From the NCBI GenBank assembly GCA_003344405.1, contig NOWV01000067.1, positions 62,001-126,000 on the forward strand: DNA of 64,000 bases. The letters are read 5' to 3'. Source of the DNA: Trichoplax sp. H2 (taxonomy: Eukaryota > Placozoa > Uniplacotomia > Trichoplacea). The position numbers and the translations under genes were made by a program. Positions within the stretch are counted from its first letter, which is position 1. Every line of letters begins with the position of its first letter. Below, one piece after another: positions 39,301 through 52,700 of this stretch. Below the pieces are notes generated by a model. That model was not told the origin of the DNA, did not search any database, and saw nothing but the letters and a program-made list of their open reading frames with translations.

Positions 39301-41885
39301 ACCATGCATTCAATGGCTTACTTGTTATAAATGCTAATGGAATCATTACTCGCCCCATAAAGTCATCATAATTTAAGCGATCCTGAGTACATTATTAAAC
39401 AAGTAGATAAAAAAATAAGCTAATGCAACATATTTGATATCAAAGCAACAACCATACGTATCGAAACTAGTCGTACAGAAAATAAATTATTTTTAAAGAT
39501 CGATCAATAGCAGATTTATTGAAATTTTTTACATAGTCGTCGATGGTTGAAGATATACTTATAAGCTACTGTACAATGCTAGCATGAATAACATAATAAA
39601 AAATAAAATTTTTTAGCATTACCTTATCCCAAATATCCAGTTGAACATAGTGAACCATAAACGATGAGTTTTTATTACCGGACAGAGCTGTTTGATCTCG
39701 ATCGATATGTGGTAAATGAACAATTTCAAATTTCATGGCTTGAAGCCATTTAGGATTTAAGGTGTTGCTTTCAGTTTTTGTTCTCTCCTCATTATTACCA
39801 ACTGTTACGATGCAGTATGGATCTGCTTTCCCATTGGAGTCTTTTGGTTGTAGATTTCGACATTCAATAACTATAATAGGACCAACACGGTAAAATTAAC
39901 TTCGAAAATTCTCAAAACCTACATTAGTATCGCTATCCAATTGTATAGACTTCACATCGTCATCGTAATATGCAGTATTAACCTAATATAACACTAGTAT
40001 AAGCATTTTATTTGTAAGCCGATCAATAGTAATCTTATCTATTGTCACCGCTCTTACTTAGAATTTTGATAATTAATTTCAAAAGATATCATATAAAACT
40101 TAAAATAATCCTCAATTAAAAGAACATAGATCTTCACACCATTCCGCTAAGTTATAGTGAGAATAATTAGACACTGCTATCTCGTAAATTAATCAGCCAC
40201 AGCTAAGCGTGCGACACTAACGCTATGACCATCTGTTTGGCCAATATGGCAATAATATATATGAAGTATAAGTTTGTAATCCTGGAGGCTGTTAATATCA
40301 ATCGTAACTGTAGAGAAGAAAATGTCAAACTGATCTTAGTACAGAATGATAACTGAAGGCCTAATCCTAACTATACATTTGTTGATGTCACTAAATTAGT
40401 AGAGTATAAGTTCGTAATGAGTAATGTAGTCATTCTCTAAATTATATGTAAAGATACAACAGAACTATGGCTAGATAATAACTGCTATTCCTGTTAGAAA
40501 ATAGTAAAAAATGACCATTACGAGTCATCTTAACAATACCAAGCGTTAATATATTAGTATAGCTATATATCCTGGTTATTTTTACCATTCACTGTTAGCA
40601 TGGACGCATTGCTGCCAGATCTCTTGGTAAATGCCAACAGACCGCTTTGGAGATCCGAACAATCTTCAGTTGCAGATACTTTTCGAGGAGATGGCTTACG
40701 TTTAACACCTTTCATATCTAGACCAATGCTACTTATGTTTCTAAAGCATTACAGTAAAAGAATTATTAATTATCAATATCTGGTAGCCATTGTCTAACTG
40801 TAGCGGACGGTAGTATTAAATTAATTATCTTCAATCAGTTGATTTCACGAAAATGATTTTTAAGGATTGAAGCATGAATTTTATAGCGACAAATAAGAAA
40901 TGCTTGAAGTTATACCTACGGGTAAGTACGTAAAAGAGAATGATACCGTAAATAAATCTTGTTAAATGTAAATTAATTTTCATGAATGGGGTATTGTGCG
41001 TACAATACAGTATAAAGTACAGACGTTATTTGTACAGCATATTCGGCATTTGCACACTATACATGAATTCTATATCGTACCGTATCATGACTTTCTGCTT
41101 ACGAACGTTGCTATTAATATCCGGTAAACATTCGACAGATAGGACATATACCAGATAGACTTAGTTAAGGTTAGAGCTAGTATTAGTGCTAGGGTTAGAG
41201 CTAGAGTTAGGGTTCGTGCTACGGTTAGAGCTGGAGTTAGGGTTAAATACGAACTTCAAGAATGCATTCTATTATTTGGCTTTAGAGAAATTTGTAATCA
41301 ATTATTATAATTTTGTATTGTTTACAATTAAATTTTGTATCCTATACGTATTTAATTACCTAGATTGTTATTTATTATTAAGAAAGCTACTGATTACTGC
41401 AATCTGTCACATTCAAGAATCTAAATTACCATAAATACAGTAACTAGTATTAAGGTACTGAGGTTTCACTTATTATATGGGTAGTATAATTGGGGTGGTG
41501 CAATTATTCTCTTATATTGTGCCATAGTATATGAATTTAAATGTAATACAGCTTTATATCCACCTAATGGGAAAACTGCTACATGCAGGACCCTATCAGA
41601 CATCTTCAGTATAATATAGATCAGCATGGCTGTCTAATGAATTCGAAATTAACGTACTGTACAATGTACATTACAGTCTGTAATACAGCTAATATTGTCA
41701 AGACAATAATCGTAATGACCGGTTGTATAATATTATATTATGAAACGTTTCACATAAGTAAATGAATGACTTTGATAGCCTAATAATAGGAATGCAGATG
41801 ATTTCAACTATCTATTTATATATGATTTTACGTATACTTACAGAGCTTTACCCAAAGCAGCGTGAATATTCTTCTTTGAAGCCAT
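33325..41885 (-). CDS. myotubularin-related phosphatase with C2, PH-GRAM, PTP and FYVE domains
   Basis: Twenty-four exons: 41842-41885, 40593-40740, 39919-39982, 39623-39870, 39224-39382, 39021-39126, 38840-38933, 38636-38690, 38444-38506, 37530-38335, 37074-37155, 36887-36985, 36173-36211, 35948-36037, 35683-35799, 35401-35592, 34886-35032, 34663-34782, 34486-34565, 34191-34328, 33985-34087, 33726-33842, 33567-33577, 33325-33472; 3270 nt, 1089 aa. Domains: basic N-terminus; C2 with the Ca2+ ligands ([25 protein letters not shown]); GRAM ([26 protein letters not shown]) carrying a ~230-residue acidic insert; myotubularin core with [26 protein letters not shown] and active-site [11 protein letters not shown] (CX5R intact); FYVE with WVPD, RRKHHCR and RVCDQC. 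The family removes the 3-phosphate from PI3P and PI(3,5)P2 on endosomes. Closest to the active MTM1/MTMR2 and MTMR6-8 groups. Exons 1-3 rest on splice phase more than similarity. Confidence 0.88.
33567..33577 (-). other. 11-nt microexon encoding the FYVE HHC motif
   Basis: CATCATTGCAG lies between a CAG acceptor and GTAAG donor. It supplies His-His-Cys plus two bases of Arg and is the only way found to restore RRKHHCR between the exons at 33726-33842 and 33325-33472. Confidence 0.88.
41161..41250. repeat. degenerate telomere-like GTTAGRG repeat
   Basis: About 90 bp built from GGTTAGAGCTAGAGTTAGGG-like words, with several exact TTAGGG/TTAGGGTT hexamers. It lies in intron 1 of the myotubularin gene. 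The overlapping open frame (41186-41434) is a low-complexity by-product. Confidence 0.7.
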
Positions 41886-43630
41886 TCCGTATGTGACAAT
41901 CTGTTAACAGAGTCACATGATATTAAATACGAGTACTGTTATATAAAATGCGAATCTCCAGTAATTTAATTATGTTCATCACTACGTCGTAGCACTCAGG
42001 TTAAATATCTCAATCATGCTTAAAGTATGAAAATATCAATTCATTGAAACTGTTCTGTAATCTTAGAATTATGACTGTACTGTACATTCGTAAACATGAG
42101 AGATATAAATTGTGTAAACTTATCCACTTGATACCGTTGCATCAATAAATTCGCTCTCTCCTGGGGATAATCAAAAGTATTCAAGGTCATAAATAAATTT
42201 TATGCAAAGAAAGCGATAAAGTGATTCATAGTAAAGCCTATGATAGAAGTCGTATTTACATATTCATACCGTGATTAATGGAATTAACCAATTAACAGTA
42301 AATATTCTAAGTCTGCAGATATTGTAATATAACAATCCACAAATAGTGACCCTGAGAGATTCAAGATCTCCTCTACAATATCCTATGTGCTGTATAGCTC
42401 AAGAACATGACTTCCGTTCAAGAATAGTACGGGTATGTGGTAAGTAAAACAAACATACGTATTGCGCATAATTTGATCTTCGATCAAAGGATGGATCAAA
42501 ATTATTCATGTAACAACATTTTCGAACCATTTAGACTATTACGTTAATGAAACTTTCTGCAGTCATTTTAACCATTGTTGGATGAAATATATCATTATTA
42601 AATGAGACAAGTTAGACAAGTCAAAGATCAGATGCATAACAAGATAACGTTTAGGTCTAGGTGTAGCGCTAATCGTGGATATTAATGTTGTAAAAGAGAA
42701 ATTAAATGCTACATCATGAATGATTCCCTTGTAGTTCCGGCGATAGCTGGTGAAAATGCATACGTATGCAACGTGCCTGTCAGTCTGCGACTGTACATTT
42801 ACTTTTTCGAGCATGCACTTGTTGCATAGCTAATTGTATAAATGCAGCTATCGATAGCAAACTGCTGCTTTGTAAACAAACATGGAGCCTACCTGCTCGA
42901 AGCCCACGAATTATCTGGTATATGGCTAGAAATGCCTGAGCTAACCATCCAATGGTTATTCAATGAAAGATGAAACTTTCTGACTCAAGCAGGAACTTCT
43001 CAAGTCCCTCATTGCATCGTGTCACTTTTACCGTATTACAGTAATAAGAAAGCATCAAAACAACAAATCTTGATGAATAAATAAAGAACTCTCCAAACCT
43101 ATTGAATTTACCGATTATATTATACTGCACTAATCCTATTGAATTTACCGATTATACTGTATTATACTGTACTTTAGCTCCTAGTACTGTACCGTACTTG
43201 GACAGTTAGCGGTCAGTTAGCGGTCAGCCTTATCCCACTGGTTTAAAATGTGTCATTTAGTATGCAAATTGCCAAATGTCATGCGGTATGGACTGAGTCT
43301 GTGCAGTATCGAGTAGTATAGTGTTTCTTTTTACATTTTAGAGCTTGATAGTTTTGTATGTTGGGAAAGTGCAATCATGACGACATACAGTAAATATTCA
43401 AGCCGTACAGCACACACACACGACACCGGATTTAGCTGAATGAACAAGCTAAGAGCGGAGTAAGCAGGATGCTACAGTAGATTTACAGAAACCAAGGTTG
43501 ATTTCCTGGCACAAATTTGGTCACAATTTTATGTTCATTACTTCTAATACACGCCAGCGGCAATATTACCCTTTAGGTAGCAATATAGAAGGAGTTGTGA
43601 GATACAAGTTACTATCATTGTACTCGCGCT
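41886..43630. other. divergent intergenic region myotubularin / choline kinase
   Basis: 1.7 kb that must hold both promoters. No gene-like frame. It contains a 37-bp tandem duplication (43098-43172) and, just after it, an 11-bp unit GTTAGCGGTCA twice. Confidence 0.5.
43098..43172. repeat. 37-bp tandem duplication
   Basis: CCTATTGAATTTACCGATTA occurs at 43098 and again at 43135, each followed by a TATTATACTG-type tail. Located about 500 bp upstream of the choline kinase start. Confidence 0.75.
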
Positions 43631-46320
43631 ATGGCGGAAACCAATGATGCTTTAGTCGCTGTAGGCAAGGAAAATGTTCTTAACTACTGTAAACAAGTTA
43701 TTGGAGGTATTTGGGAAAAAGCTGATTTAACTAACGTACAATTTGAGACGGTCAGGTAAGCATATACAATTATACAATAAATAAGAGTGACTAAAATGAA
43801 AGCATATGCACTGTGTAATATAGATAACAGCCATGCTATTTTGAATTAGTTGTAACCATTAAAGAAACAGTTCATTCCCACCCTATAATTCAGCAGACAA
43901 TACCATACAGTATAGCAATGAATTAACCGATGTACAATACCAAGTTGCTAAGATAGCGGTTTGTGATAATTTTGAATGCCTTTAAATCTATACAGTATTT
44001 GCAAAATTAATTCTGCTAAGCGTGTAACTTAAACTTGTATATGCTTCGATAAACTGAGTAATACAGTCGGAACTCAAACTCATTGAATCCTCTAGAAGAT
44101 TACACTATATGAAGACGCAGAATATTATATTCGTATTCATAGTACCATTATGGTACTGTATTGGATTGTCATTCAAACTTTGTACACCCGGTAAACACAA
44201 AAAAACTTCCAATAACTTGACTGTTTGAAAATTAAATCACTTTACTGTAGTGGAGGACTATCAAATTATCTCTACGTGTGCAGACTATCAGAAAATTTGC
44301 AATCGACCAATAATAATGAACCTGAAAAGGTACTGATTAGAGTCTATGGAGAAACAGCAGCCAAGGGCCAACTTTTGCTGCAAGAGTCAGTAATAGTTTC
44401 GTTACTGGGTGAAATAAAACTAGCTCCGAAGATATATGGATTCTTTCCTGGTGGTCGATTTGAAGAATTTCTTAATGTAACGACAAGACTTAAATTTGTA
44501 AATTCTTTAACTTAGTAATGTCAGTATGGGATGCATAACACATGCCACAGTGTATTTGCCGCAAACCCATGTATTTTACAATATATTTGTACATTGTGTT
44601 AACTTGCTTGAATGGAATCATTTCAGGTTCATTTTTAGTTTACTGTATGACATTATATTATGTATACTCGCATAATCTTGTTGCTCATCAATAATACTTA
44701 CCTGTAATAAAGGGAAGAACGTTAAAGACTAGCGAACTACAACTTCAGAATGTTTCAGAGAAAATGGCGGTCTGTTTCGCAAATTTGCATCAGGCATGCA
44801 TGCCAATTTCTAAGAAACCAACCTGGTCCTCTGATTTTATAGACCGGTATGACGGAAAATAATTTGTTTACTATAATGACGTACCAGGCAAAGCATGATA
44901 ACCCTAGTACCGTTTAAATATCATATTTAAATCGTATTTTACTTGTTCCAAATATAATTTGACATTAAATTGTGTCCATTTTAGTCTATTTGATTCTGCA
45001 ACTACCATAACATTTAATGACAAAAATAAACAAGCTAGATATGAAGAAATTTTATCCTATGACCTTGCTGCCCGGAGAGACGAAATTCGGTTAGGATTTT
45101 ATTACTTTATGAATTTGAATGTGTAAAATTATCCTGTTTGTAGACAGCTCGTTCTGATCATATATTGATCATACTCTTACATTTTAGGGATATTCTACAA
45201 GCGTGCAATTCGGAGGCATGCTTCTGCCATAATGACCTGCAAGAAAGTGTGTATAGTACAATTATGGTCTCTGATATTAAAGGCTAAAATCTAAGAATGA
45301 TTTGAATCAAATACATATTTTCTAATAGATAATATCATCGTGTGTGGAGATCCAACATCAGCTGATGCTTCGTTTCATTGCATAGACTTTGAATATGGCG
45401 GCTATAACTACAGGTGCTAGTCAACCTACATTTTCCATAATAAATCAAAAAAATAATCTTATTCAATAAACTGTAAGCTATAAGATTCAAAATTTACTAA
45501 TTTGAAACTATGTATGACTTAAAAACACTACTTTATTCTGAATTAATTCAGTGCTTTCGATCTTGCAAATTACTTTTGCGAATGGTGCTACGATTACAAT
45601 TGCGATAAGCCTCCTTACTTCACATATTGCTTGGACGACTATCCTTCAGACAAGCAACAGGTAGGAGATTGTTGCTTTATCCCAGCTTCTGTAAACCAAT
45701 TTCCTATTAAAATTATATCAGATACCCTTACATGGTACTATTTCATTTCTTTAGATACATTTTCTTTCATGCTACCTAAAAAAGCGATATCAGTTAAAGA
45801 AAGTTCTAGTAGACGAAAAGACCCTATCTTCGGAGCTAAGAAAATTACAATTGGAAGTTAACAGGTTAACAAGATCTCGATCTTGGTTCTAGAATATTCT
45901 TGTATTATTCATTTCAAATACGAAATCTTTCATATAATAATTGAAAAATGCAATTGATCTTACTAGGTTAGCCCTAGCTTCTCATCTTCTTTGGACTATC
46001 TGGGCCTGTGTTCAAGCAAAAATGTCAAACATAGAGTTTGGATATTTGGTAAGTGTGACGGTCTTGCGGTCGACCAGACGATTGTAGCTATTTTTGTAAT
46101 TTTTTACTATTGTCGCTGCTTGAAATAAATTGAATGAATCGTTGCTTGTGTGCGTCATCACTAATAACTTTTACATGATTCTAGCTATAAATGGTGATTC
46201 AACAAACATCAATATTTATATTATAAATATATTTTATTGTTGGTTGTAAATATATAGGAATATTCTCTTGCCCGTTTAAAGGGTTATATTAGACAGAAAA
46301 ATAGACCAAATCTGTGGTAA
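43631..46320 (+). CDS. choline/ethanolamine kinase
   Basis: Ten exons: 43631-43755, 44251-44476, 44713-44846, 44985-45089, 45188-45246, 45329-45413, 45552-45660, 45755-45864, 45967-46048, 46258-46320; 1098 nt, 365 aa. Cytosolic kinase catalysing the first step of the CDP-choline (Kennedy) pathway. Motifs in order: SGGLSNYLYVC, the phosphate-binding loop; VLIRVYGE; the Brenner catalytic motif HNDLQENNI, split between exons 5 and 6; IDFEYGGYNYR with the Mg-binding Asp; FDLANYFCEWCYDY; EVNRLALASHLLWTIWACVQ; and IEFGYLEYSLARLKGY at the end. Length and motifs fit CHKA/CHKB better than ethanolamine-specific ETNK, but substrate choice cannot be settled by eye. Confidence 0.94.
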
Positions 46321-46772
46321 CGGAATTACAATAACTTTAATCTATGGGCTCCTTTATTTAGAGGAAGACATTTGAAGTCTCAAGTTCTAATTTCATGGAT
46401 AGTTCGGCTATAAAATTATAACTCTAGGCGATCTTATGATTGAATACTAACTATAAATAACATCAATTGCGCCCTCACAATAGATTTTTAATCAGTGTTT
46501 CTAATAATGCTCTAAAATAACATTCATAACTGTTAACGGATTTTAAATTGTTGTAATAACTAATTAACATCTTTTATATGTTACGTATGAATTTAATTTT
46601 TTGTTAATGACTTATAGCGATCATCTTTCATAAATAGAAACTAACAAATCTTTTCAGTCATTACTATTTACCATTCTAAAATTTTTTATCTGCTTTTACA
46701 ACAAAGTGCATGTTTCTGTATACATTTTTAAACGGACAGATGGTTATTACAAACAATCGGTGGAAATTATTC
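46321..46772. other. convergent intergenic spacer choline kinase / MSH4
   Basis: 452 bp between two stop codons, AT-rich, expected to hold both 3' ends. Nothing else recognised. Confidence 0.5.
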
Positions 46773-49700
46773 TTATTTCAAAGGGTTCGAGTGCGATAAT
46801 AAAGTTTTTATTGAGTTACTGTAATCGTCTTTAAGGTATTGCAAATATACTTTCAAGCTTGCTTCGTCGAGCTTGCTGTTATGAGCCGTTTGTATTAAAA
46901 GAGCACCCAATCTAAAGGTAGCTTTTTCCTCGTAGCTTTTTCTATCGATCTTATCACACTGAAATGAAATAAAAAGAAAAATAGCCATGTAATATTTTTG
47001 TGTAATTTTTCTGCCACTGTATTTCTGCGAGACGTGTTATTCTACAATTGCTTACCTTCTCCTTTTTATCTGCTAATACTTTGCATATTTCTCTTGCCCT
47101 ATTTACTACTTTCGGTGGCAGTGATGATAACTCTGCCAAGTTAATACCTGCTCGAATTAACAATAATAATTATATTATAAATCAATATCTGATCAGAATG
47201 TATAAATATCATGCATTTAGTTTGTCTATAATATGATAATAATTTATAACGAAATCAATCATAAATTCTTTGATCAAATTCGATTACACCCAGGATGATA
47301 TAAACCTATTCCAGAACACGCATCAAATCACAAGCATACAAAAAGAATGTATGTCTAATACGATATTGTACTGTAAATCTGACATCATAGACATGTTCTT
47401 TCTAAGTATTTAGCGCAGTGTTACATCTTGGTACAGCTGCTGAGTAAAAAGCCTTACCGTAATATTTTTCTACGGTTCTATCGGGGGCTAAAATATGAGT
47501 ATATTGCAACTTATAAGCATTGAGATTGTCTTTTATATGCTATCAAACAATTCATAGAATTTAAGAATTGTTTTGATCCCTTTAGCATAATATGAATTTA
47601 GAAACAAAAAGCACCAATTTAATAGATTCATTTATTTATAAGGGTCACCTGTACTTCTAAATGATAGCTGGAAGGCATCCAAGTTGTTTCATTAGTGGTG
47701 CAATAAACATATCTTAAAATTATAAGTCACATTGATCCGAGCACGAACAAATAGATTAAAGCATTACTTATCAACATTTGGATAGAGATCTTCTAATTGA
47801 CAGATTTCAAGGAAATGTGTTGATGTAACTGTAAATGCCTGTCGCGAAATACTAATAATTAAATTACAGAAGCAAAAAAATAGGCTGATAGCTTCAAACT
47901 GCAGGTATTACTGTTTCGAGTTCATAAATCTCTAAGAATTACTAACCTTTAATTGAAGGAAATATTCACATATTGCAAAACAAATGCCAATGCCATCCTC
48001 TGAAGCAGTTCCTTGACAAGAAATTTTTTAGTACTTTGATGTGATCATTTTATCAGTATGACCGGTGAAACTTAAATCATACCTTTACCAAGTTCATCAA
48101 TTATAATAAGAGAGTGATTTGTAGCATTCTAGATGTAATTGAATGCATATTTAACAACATGAATACATATGTACGCGTATATAATGAAAGTATTTACAAC
48201 TTCTATATCCTTTAACCCATGGTGATTGAAGTAATAACTGATGATAAAAATAACATAAAATTTTAAAAGATATAGCGCAAATATGTGATTCACCTGCATG
48301 ATGTAATTTACTTCCTTCATCTATATAAATATTGAAGATATCAAAATACAGTACATTTTGGAAACATTACACAACTTACATATCATACCGTACTCTCCAA
48401 AATCACAATACAAATATTAAGGTACTCATTATCAAGGCTAGTATAAGTTTAGATGATTTAGAATGCATTGCATTCTACCTCTGCTGTAAAGGATGAACAA
48501 TTCTCCTCCATACTACCGTCAACGGCAATTTTTGTAAAGATTTGATCAACTATGCGAAAAGTTGCACACGTAGCAGGAACATAAGCTCCTATTTGTGCCA
48601 TAACTTGTAGAAGAGCCATTTGCTTTAGATAGACTGTTTTACCACTCTTCGGTCGTAGAAACATCGTTATTGATTTCAATAGTAACGATGATGTTTACAG
48701 AACGTAGAAAAATTGTGTACTGGTAGTATTGTAACAAGTGTCTTACAAATGAAATTACTAAGAAAATTTAGCATATAAAACTTTGCTTACCATATTTGGT
48801 CCAGTAATTATAGCGAAATTATTTTCGTGAGACATATACTAGAAAATGAATAACTACCGTTTAAGTAGGATATCAGTCATTAAGCATCTTCGTCATATTC
48901 TTACTATGTCATTGGCTACAGGTGGCACTACGGAAATAACATCTAGAATCGGGTGGCGACCATCTTTGATCGCAGTGGTATCGGAAAATGTCGGCCGAAC
49001 TATTTAGGATCAAATTGTAGCTCTTAGGGAACAGAACTAAGGATTGTTCTTTATTGGAATGGTAAGTTATTACAATGATAAAACAGTTACGCGAGTAAAT
49101 TTTGATTTATTCAGTCTTATTCTAACCGTTTCGACCATTTATAGCAGCAGAATAACCAAGGCATAAAAGGAAGTCGAGCATAGCTATATTTTCGCTGAGA
49201 TTATAAAGACTACTAACGTAGCTTTTCAAATTTGTGTAAAGTTGTGCTACGGAACTAATTTGACAAAAATTCGCATAAAATTTTAAGCACTATTCACAGT
49301 AAATGAAGTAATTTACTGTGATCAAAATAATCTTGTACAATGGATCATCAGGTACTATTCGCTGCTTACATGTTAGATAAAATGTAGATATCTTTTAACG
49401 TTTCATTGAGTCTTTCTATTAAAAAGAATAAGTAGGGTATATAGATCTGAAAAAGATGTTCATGGTGTACTCATAAAAACGTAAGTAGGCAGCACATTTA
49501 GGTCTATCTAAGTAAGCAGTTATCCTATCTTCATAAAGTTGAAAAGCATCTGACCGTTCATGTTTATCTAAAGGCAGCAGTTATAGAATTAGTAAAGCAG
49601 AAAAATTTTACATTAACATAATTATGAACACTAACATGATTAAAGGATCAAAGCAATGAAGATAACAGTCATAAATCAATATGGATTACGTAAGTACCAA

Positions 49701-52700
49701 TTTTAAAGTTGAAAAAAAGTAAGTCTTCTTTTTCCTTGTAATTTTAATAAATTCACTGGAAATTTCACCAGGCGATAAATCACTCTCTAATTGTAAATGG
49801 AAACCTCTGCCTTTATTATACACAATTTCTACGGGAATATTATACTTTTCATGGAGGAAATTTTTTAGTGCTAAAAAAGAAATTTTATTGCATTTTTCTA
49901 GTAATTGCTTTTTATCACTAAACAAATCAATGAAGAAACTTACAAGCCAAATCATCAATACTTTCCTCATAAACTTTACGAATTACATTTAAATGTCCTA
50001 TTATGATATTAAAAATAAAAAAAGCGGTCAATAACGATCGAATAGAAAATATTTAATTTTATTTGATTTCTTGATAAGGCTAAATGATTTACCATTAATT
50101 TCTGGCTACAGGTATAAAGAGAGCAGCTATTAATTTAGTATCATAATAAAAGCTCCAAAACGAAAACAAGTATTTAATTCAATATCCAAACTATTTATGA
50201 TAATAAGATCTTACTCTCACTGCAAAACAAATCTGTGCCCTAAAATTTAAAGTTCCCTTTTCTAATGTTGCGTTCTCGTCTATAACTTTGTTAATTTCGT
50301 CGATCATAGTTTGGAAGTGACAATCATCTAAAGACTAAAATTACCCATGGCCTATCAATACTGAAGAATTGTGATACATTGGGTATATTTTGGCTTACTA
50401 CCTGATAAATACTTTGCAACAGCGCAGATTTAACTCCATGTAGTCTAACAATTAAGGATTTAACAGCTTCCAATGAATTTCTTAAACGAATAATGTCTGC
50501 AATTCTAGCTTCAGCATTTTTGAAACTCTCAATTTTCGGTATTTGCACGCAAGCTCGCAGCATATTGCTAATATCACAAAACTTGTCTATAGCTATTAAA
50601 AATTTAATGATAGCTTTATCAATTTATACTGTACAGCAGTAATAATTAATTAATACAAAGACGGTAAACATCTTAATGCTATGTGTGGTACGGTACCCCA
50701 CCCATTGGTAAAGATTTCAATCAAATGATACCGTATTACATTTTTAAATTATGGTATAGAATTACCTGATCTCAATGGACCATAAATTTCCTGTATATAT
50801 GCATGATTTTGATTGTAAGAAATCAGAGTAAAAATTTCGGCAGTAACAAATACCACCCTTAATCGATATCTTTAAATACACTTATATGTATACCGGTACC
50901 TGTTTCATGGCCAATTCTAGAAAGATACCAGGTACAAATATCAGTAAAAATGGCCCGATTGTATGGTTATGATACAAACTAAGATTTGAGAATAATATAT
51001 ATACATTGTACAACCTTCAACACTATCGAGTCTTTCTTCCAATGTTTTCTTATCTATATAAGATAAAAAGAGAAAACTATACTTTAATTTGATTATTAAC
51101 TCAAACTTTAAAAACCTAATTATTTATGCTTTATATTATAAGCACATGTTTCGAAGGGTTTATCTTACCGCTACACGGTTGGAGAATACTAGATCTTAGG
51201 AGTCGAGCTAACAAAGAATAGATAACTGGTGAGATTATATGTGACCATAAGTCTGCATGAAAGCGATTTAATGCACCTTATAGCAGTATTAATATTGATA
51301 TATTCTTTAAAATTTAATTAAACTAACAATATCACTTAACTAGATAGATATTCGTCTGTGGCTCGAGTGAGATTTACTATTTTGTGGCCTTACTACATGG
51401 CTTACCTCCCACCTTCGTTCTTGTATGATCTAAAACCCTAAATAAGCAATCTTTACTTGATCTACTGGTTACATTATAAATAAGCTCCAAATTCCTAACG
51501 GAATTAGCGTCAATTGTTGTGACAGCATAACCTCTGGAGTACTCAGTTTTAAGCGATGATGGCGCATAACTAAAATCTTGCTTAAATTCTATATATTTCA
51601 GGAGAGCCTTAATATACAAACAATATATATTTTACGAGTTAAGCCTTAATTAGGGTAAAAAATATATTTAATGATCAATAAAACATAATTATCTGCCACA
51701 GACTGCCTCTTACAGATACTGCTGACAAACAGAAATTCCTGAAAGAAAAGGAAAATAGTTACAGTGCACGGTAACGATGAACGAACAGTTACAAGAATTG
51801 TAAGGAATGATTTCTGTAATATATGATACGGTACTTGGATAAAATTTCTTCTGCATTGGCTGCTTGGTATTCAGGCAAGCAAACATTCATTAATAACCGA
51901 TAGCCTAAAGGGGAATCATATTATTTTGTACTGGTGAGATTACCACGACTCCAAATTTTTGAAGATAGTATCAGTAGTAGTATGTAACTCTAGCAGGAAA
52001 TATCATTTCAGTTCACCTTCCTTCCAATTATAATATTTTTGAGGAAATGATAGTATCTCAATATTCGGAAAGCGCTGTCTTAAAACCGCTTGCAATTTCG
52101 ATTTTTTGAGGTTTTTTTCGTTGATCTCTTTCGGTATCAATATCTGTAATATTCGATGCCAATAGATATGCTCAAATAACATACATCGTTGTATTATTAT
52201 TTATAGTTTATTTATCACTAGTCATGAAGTCTTTCGTAGAGCGGCGCTACCTTTATTAAATCAATTTTGCGTTAGTTGTTACTGTATTACCTGCATTGGA
52301 TCCAGAATTTGCAGTTCAGTGATGGTTTTTATATATTTTTGACGATCTGTATACTTTTCGAGTAAAAATATAGCAGATTGAAGTATATTTTTGCGAATTA
52401 AATAAAGCTCCTAAATGATAGCCTCACAATATGAATTCATGCTATTAAGCTATAAATGTTTCTTACACAAATTAGGCTATTAAATCTATGCGAAACAAGT
52501 AGCATTTATTATACCTGCAACAGTACTAACTCAGGATGTTTCAAGTCGATACTAGCGATTCCAATCTCATAACCATTCAAAGTATTCCCTTCTGTAATTG
52601 CTGTTATTGAAATTATGCAATCATAGCCATACCGATTGATCTCATGTTAGATAGTGATTTCTTGTAGATCAAGTAGATTATAACAAGCGCAACTGACACT

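Noticed and set aside
40600-40797. Plus-strand frame opposite the second myotubularin exon
   Set aside because: The minus strand gives a Lys/Arg/Ser-rich exon that fits the splice phases of the gene; the plus frame has no partners.
41186-41434. Plus-strand frame rich in Leu/Glu/Gly
   Set aside because: Low-complexity translation of the telomere-like repeat inside a minus-strand intron.
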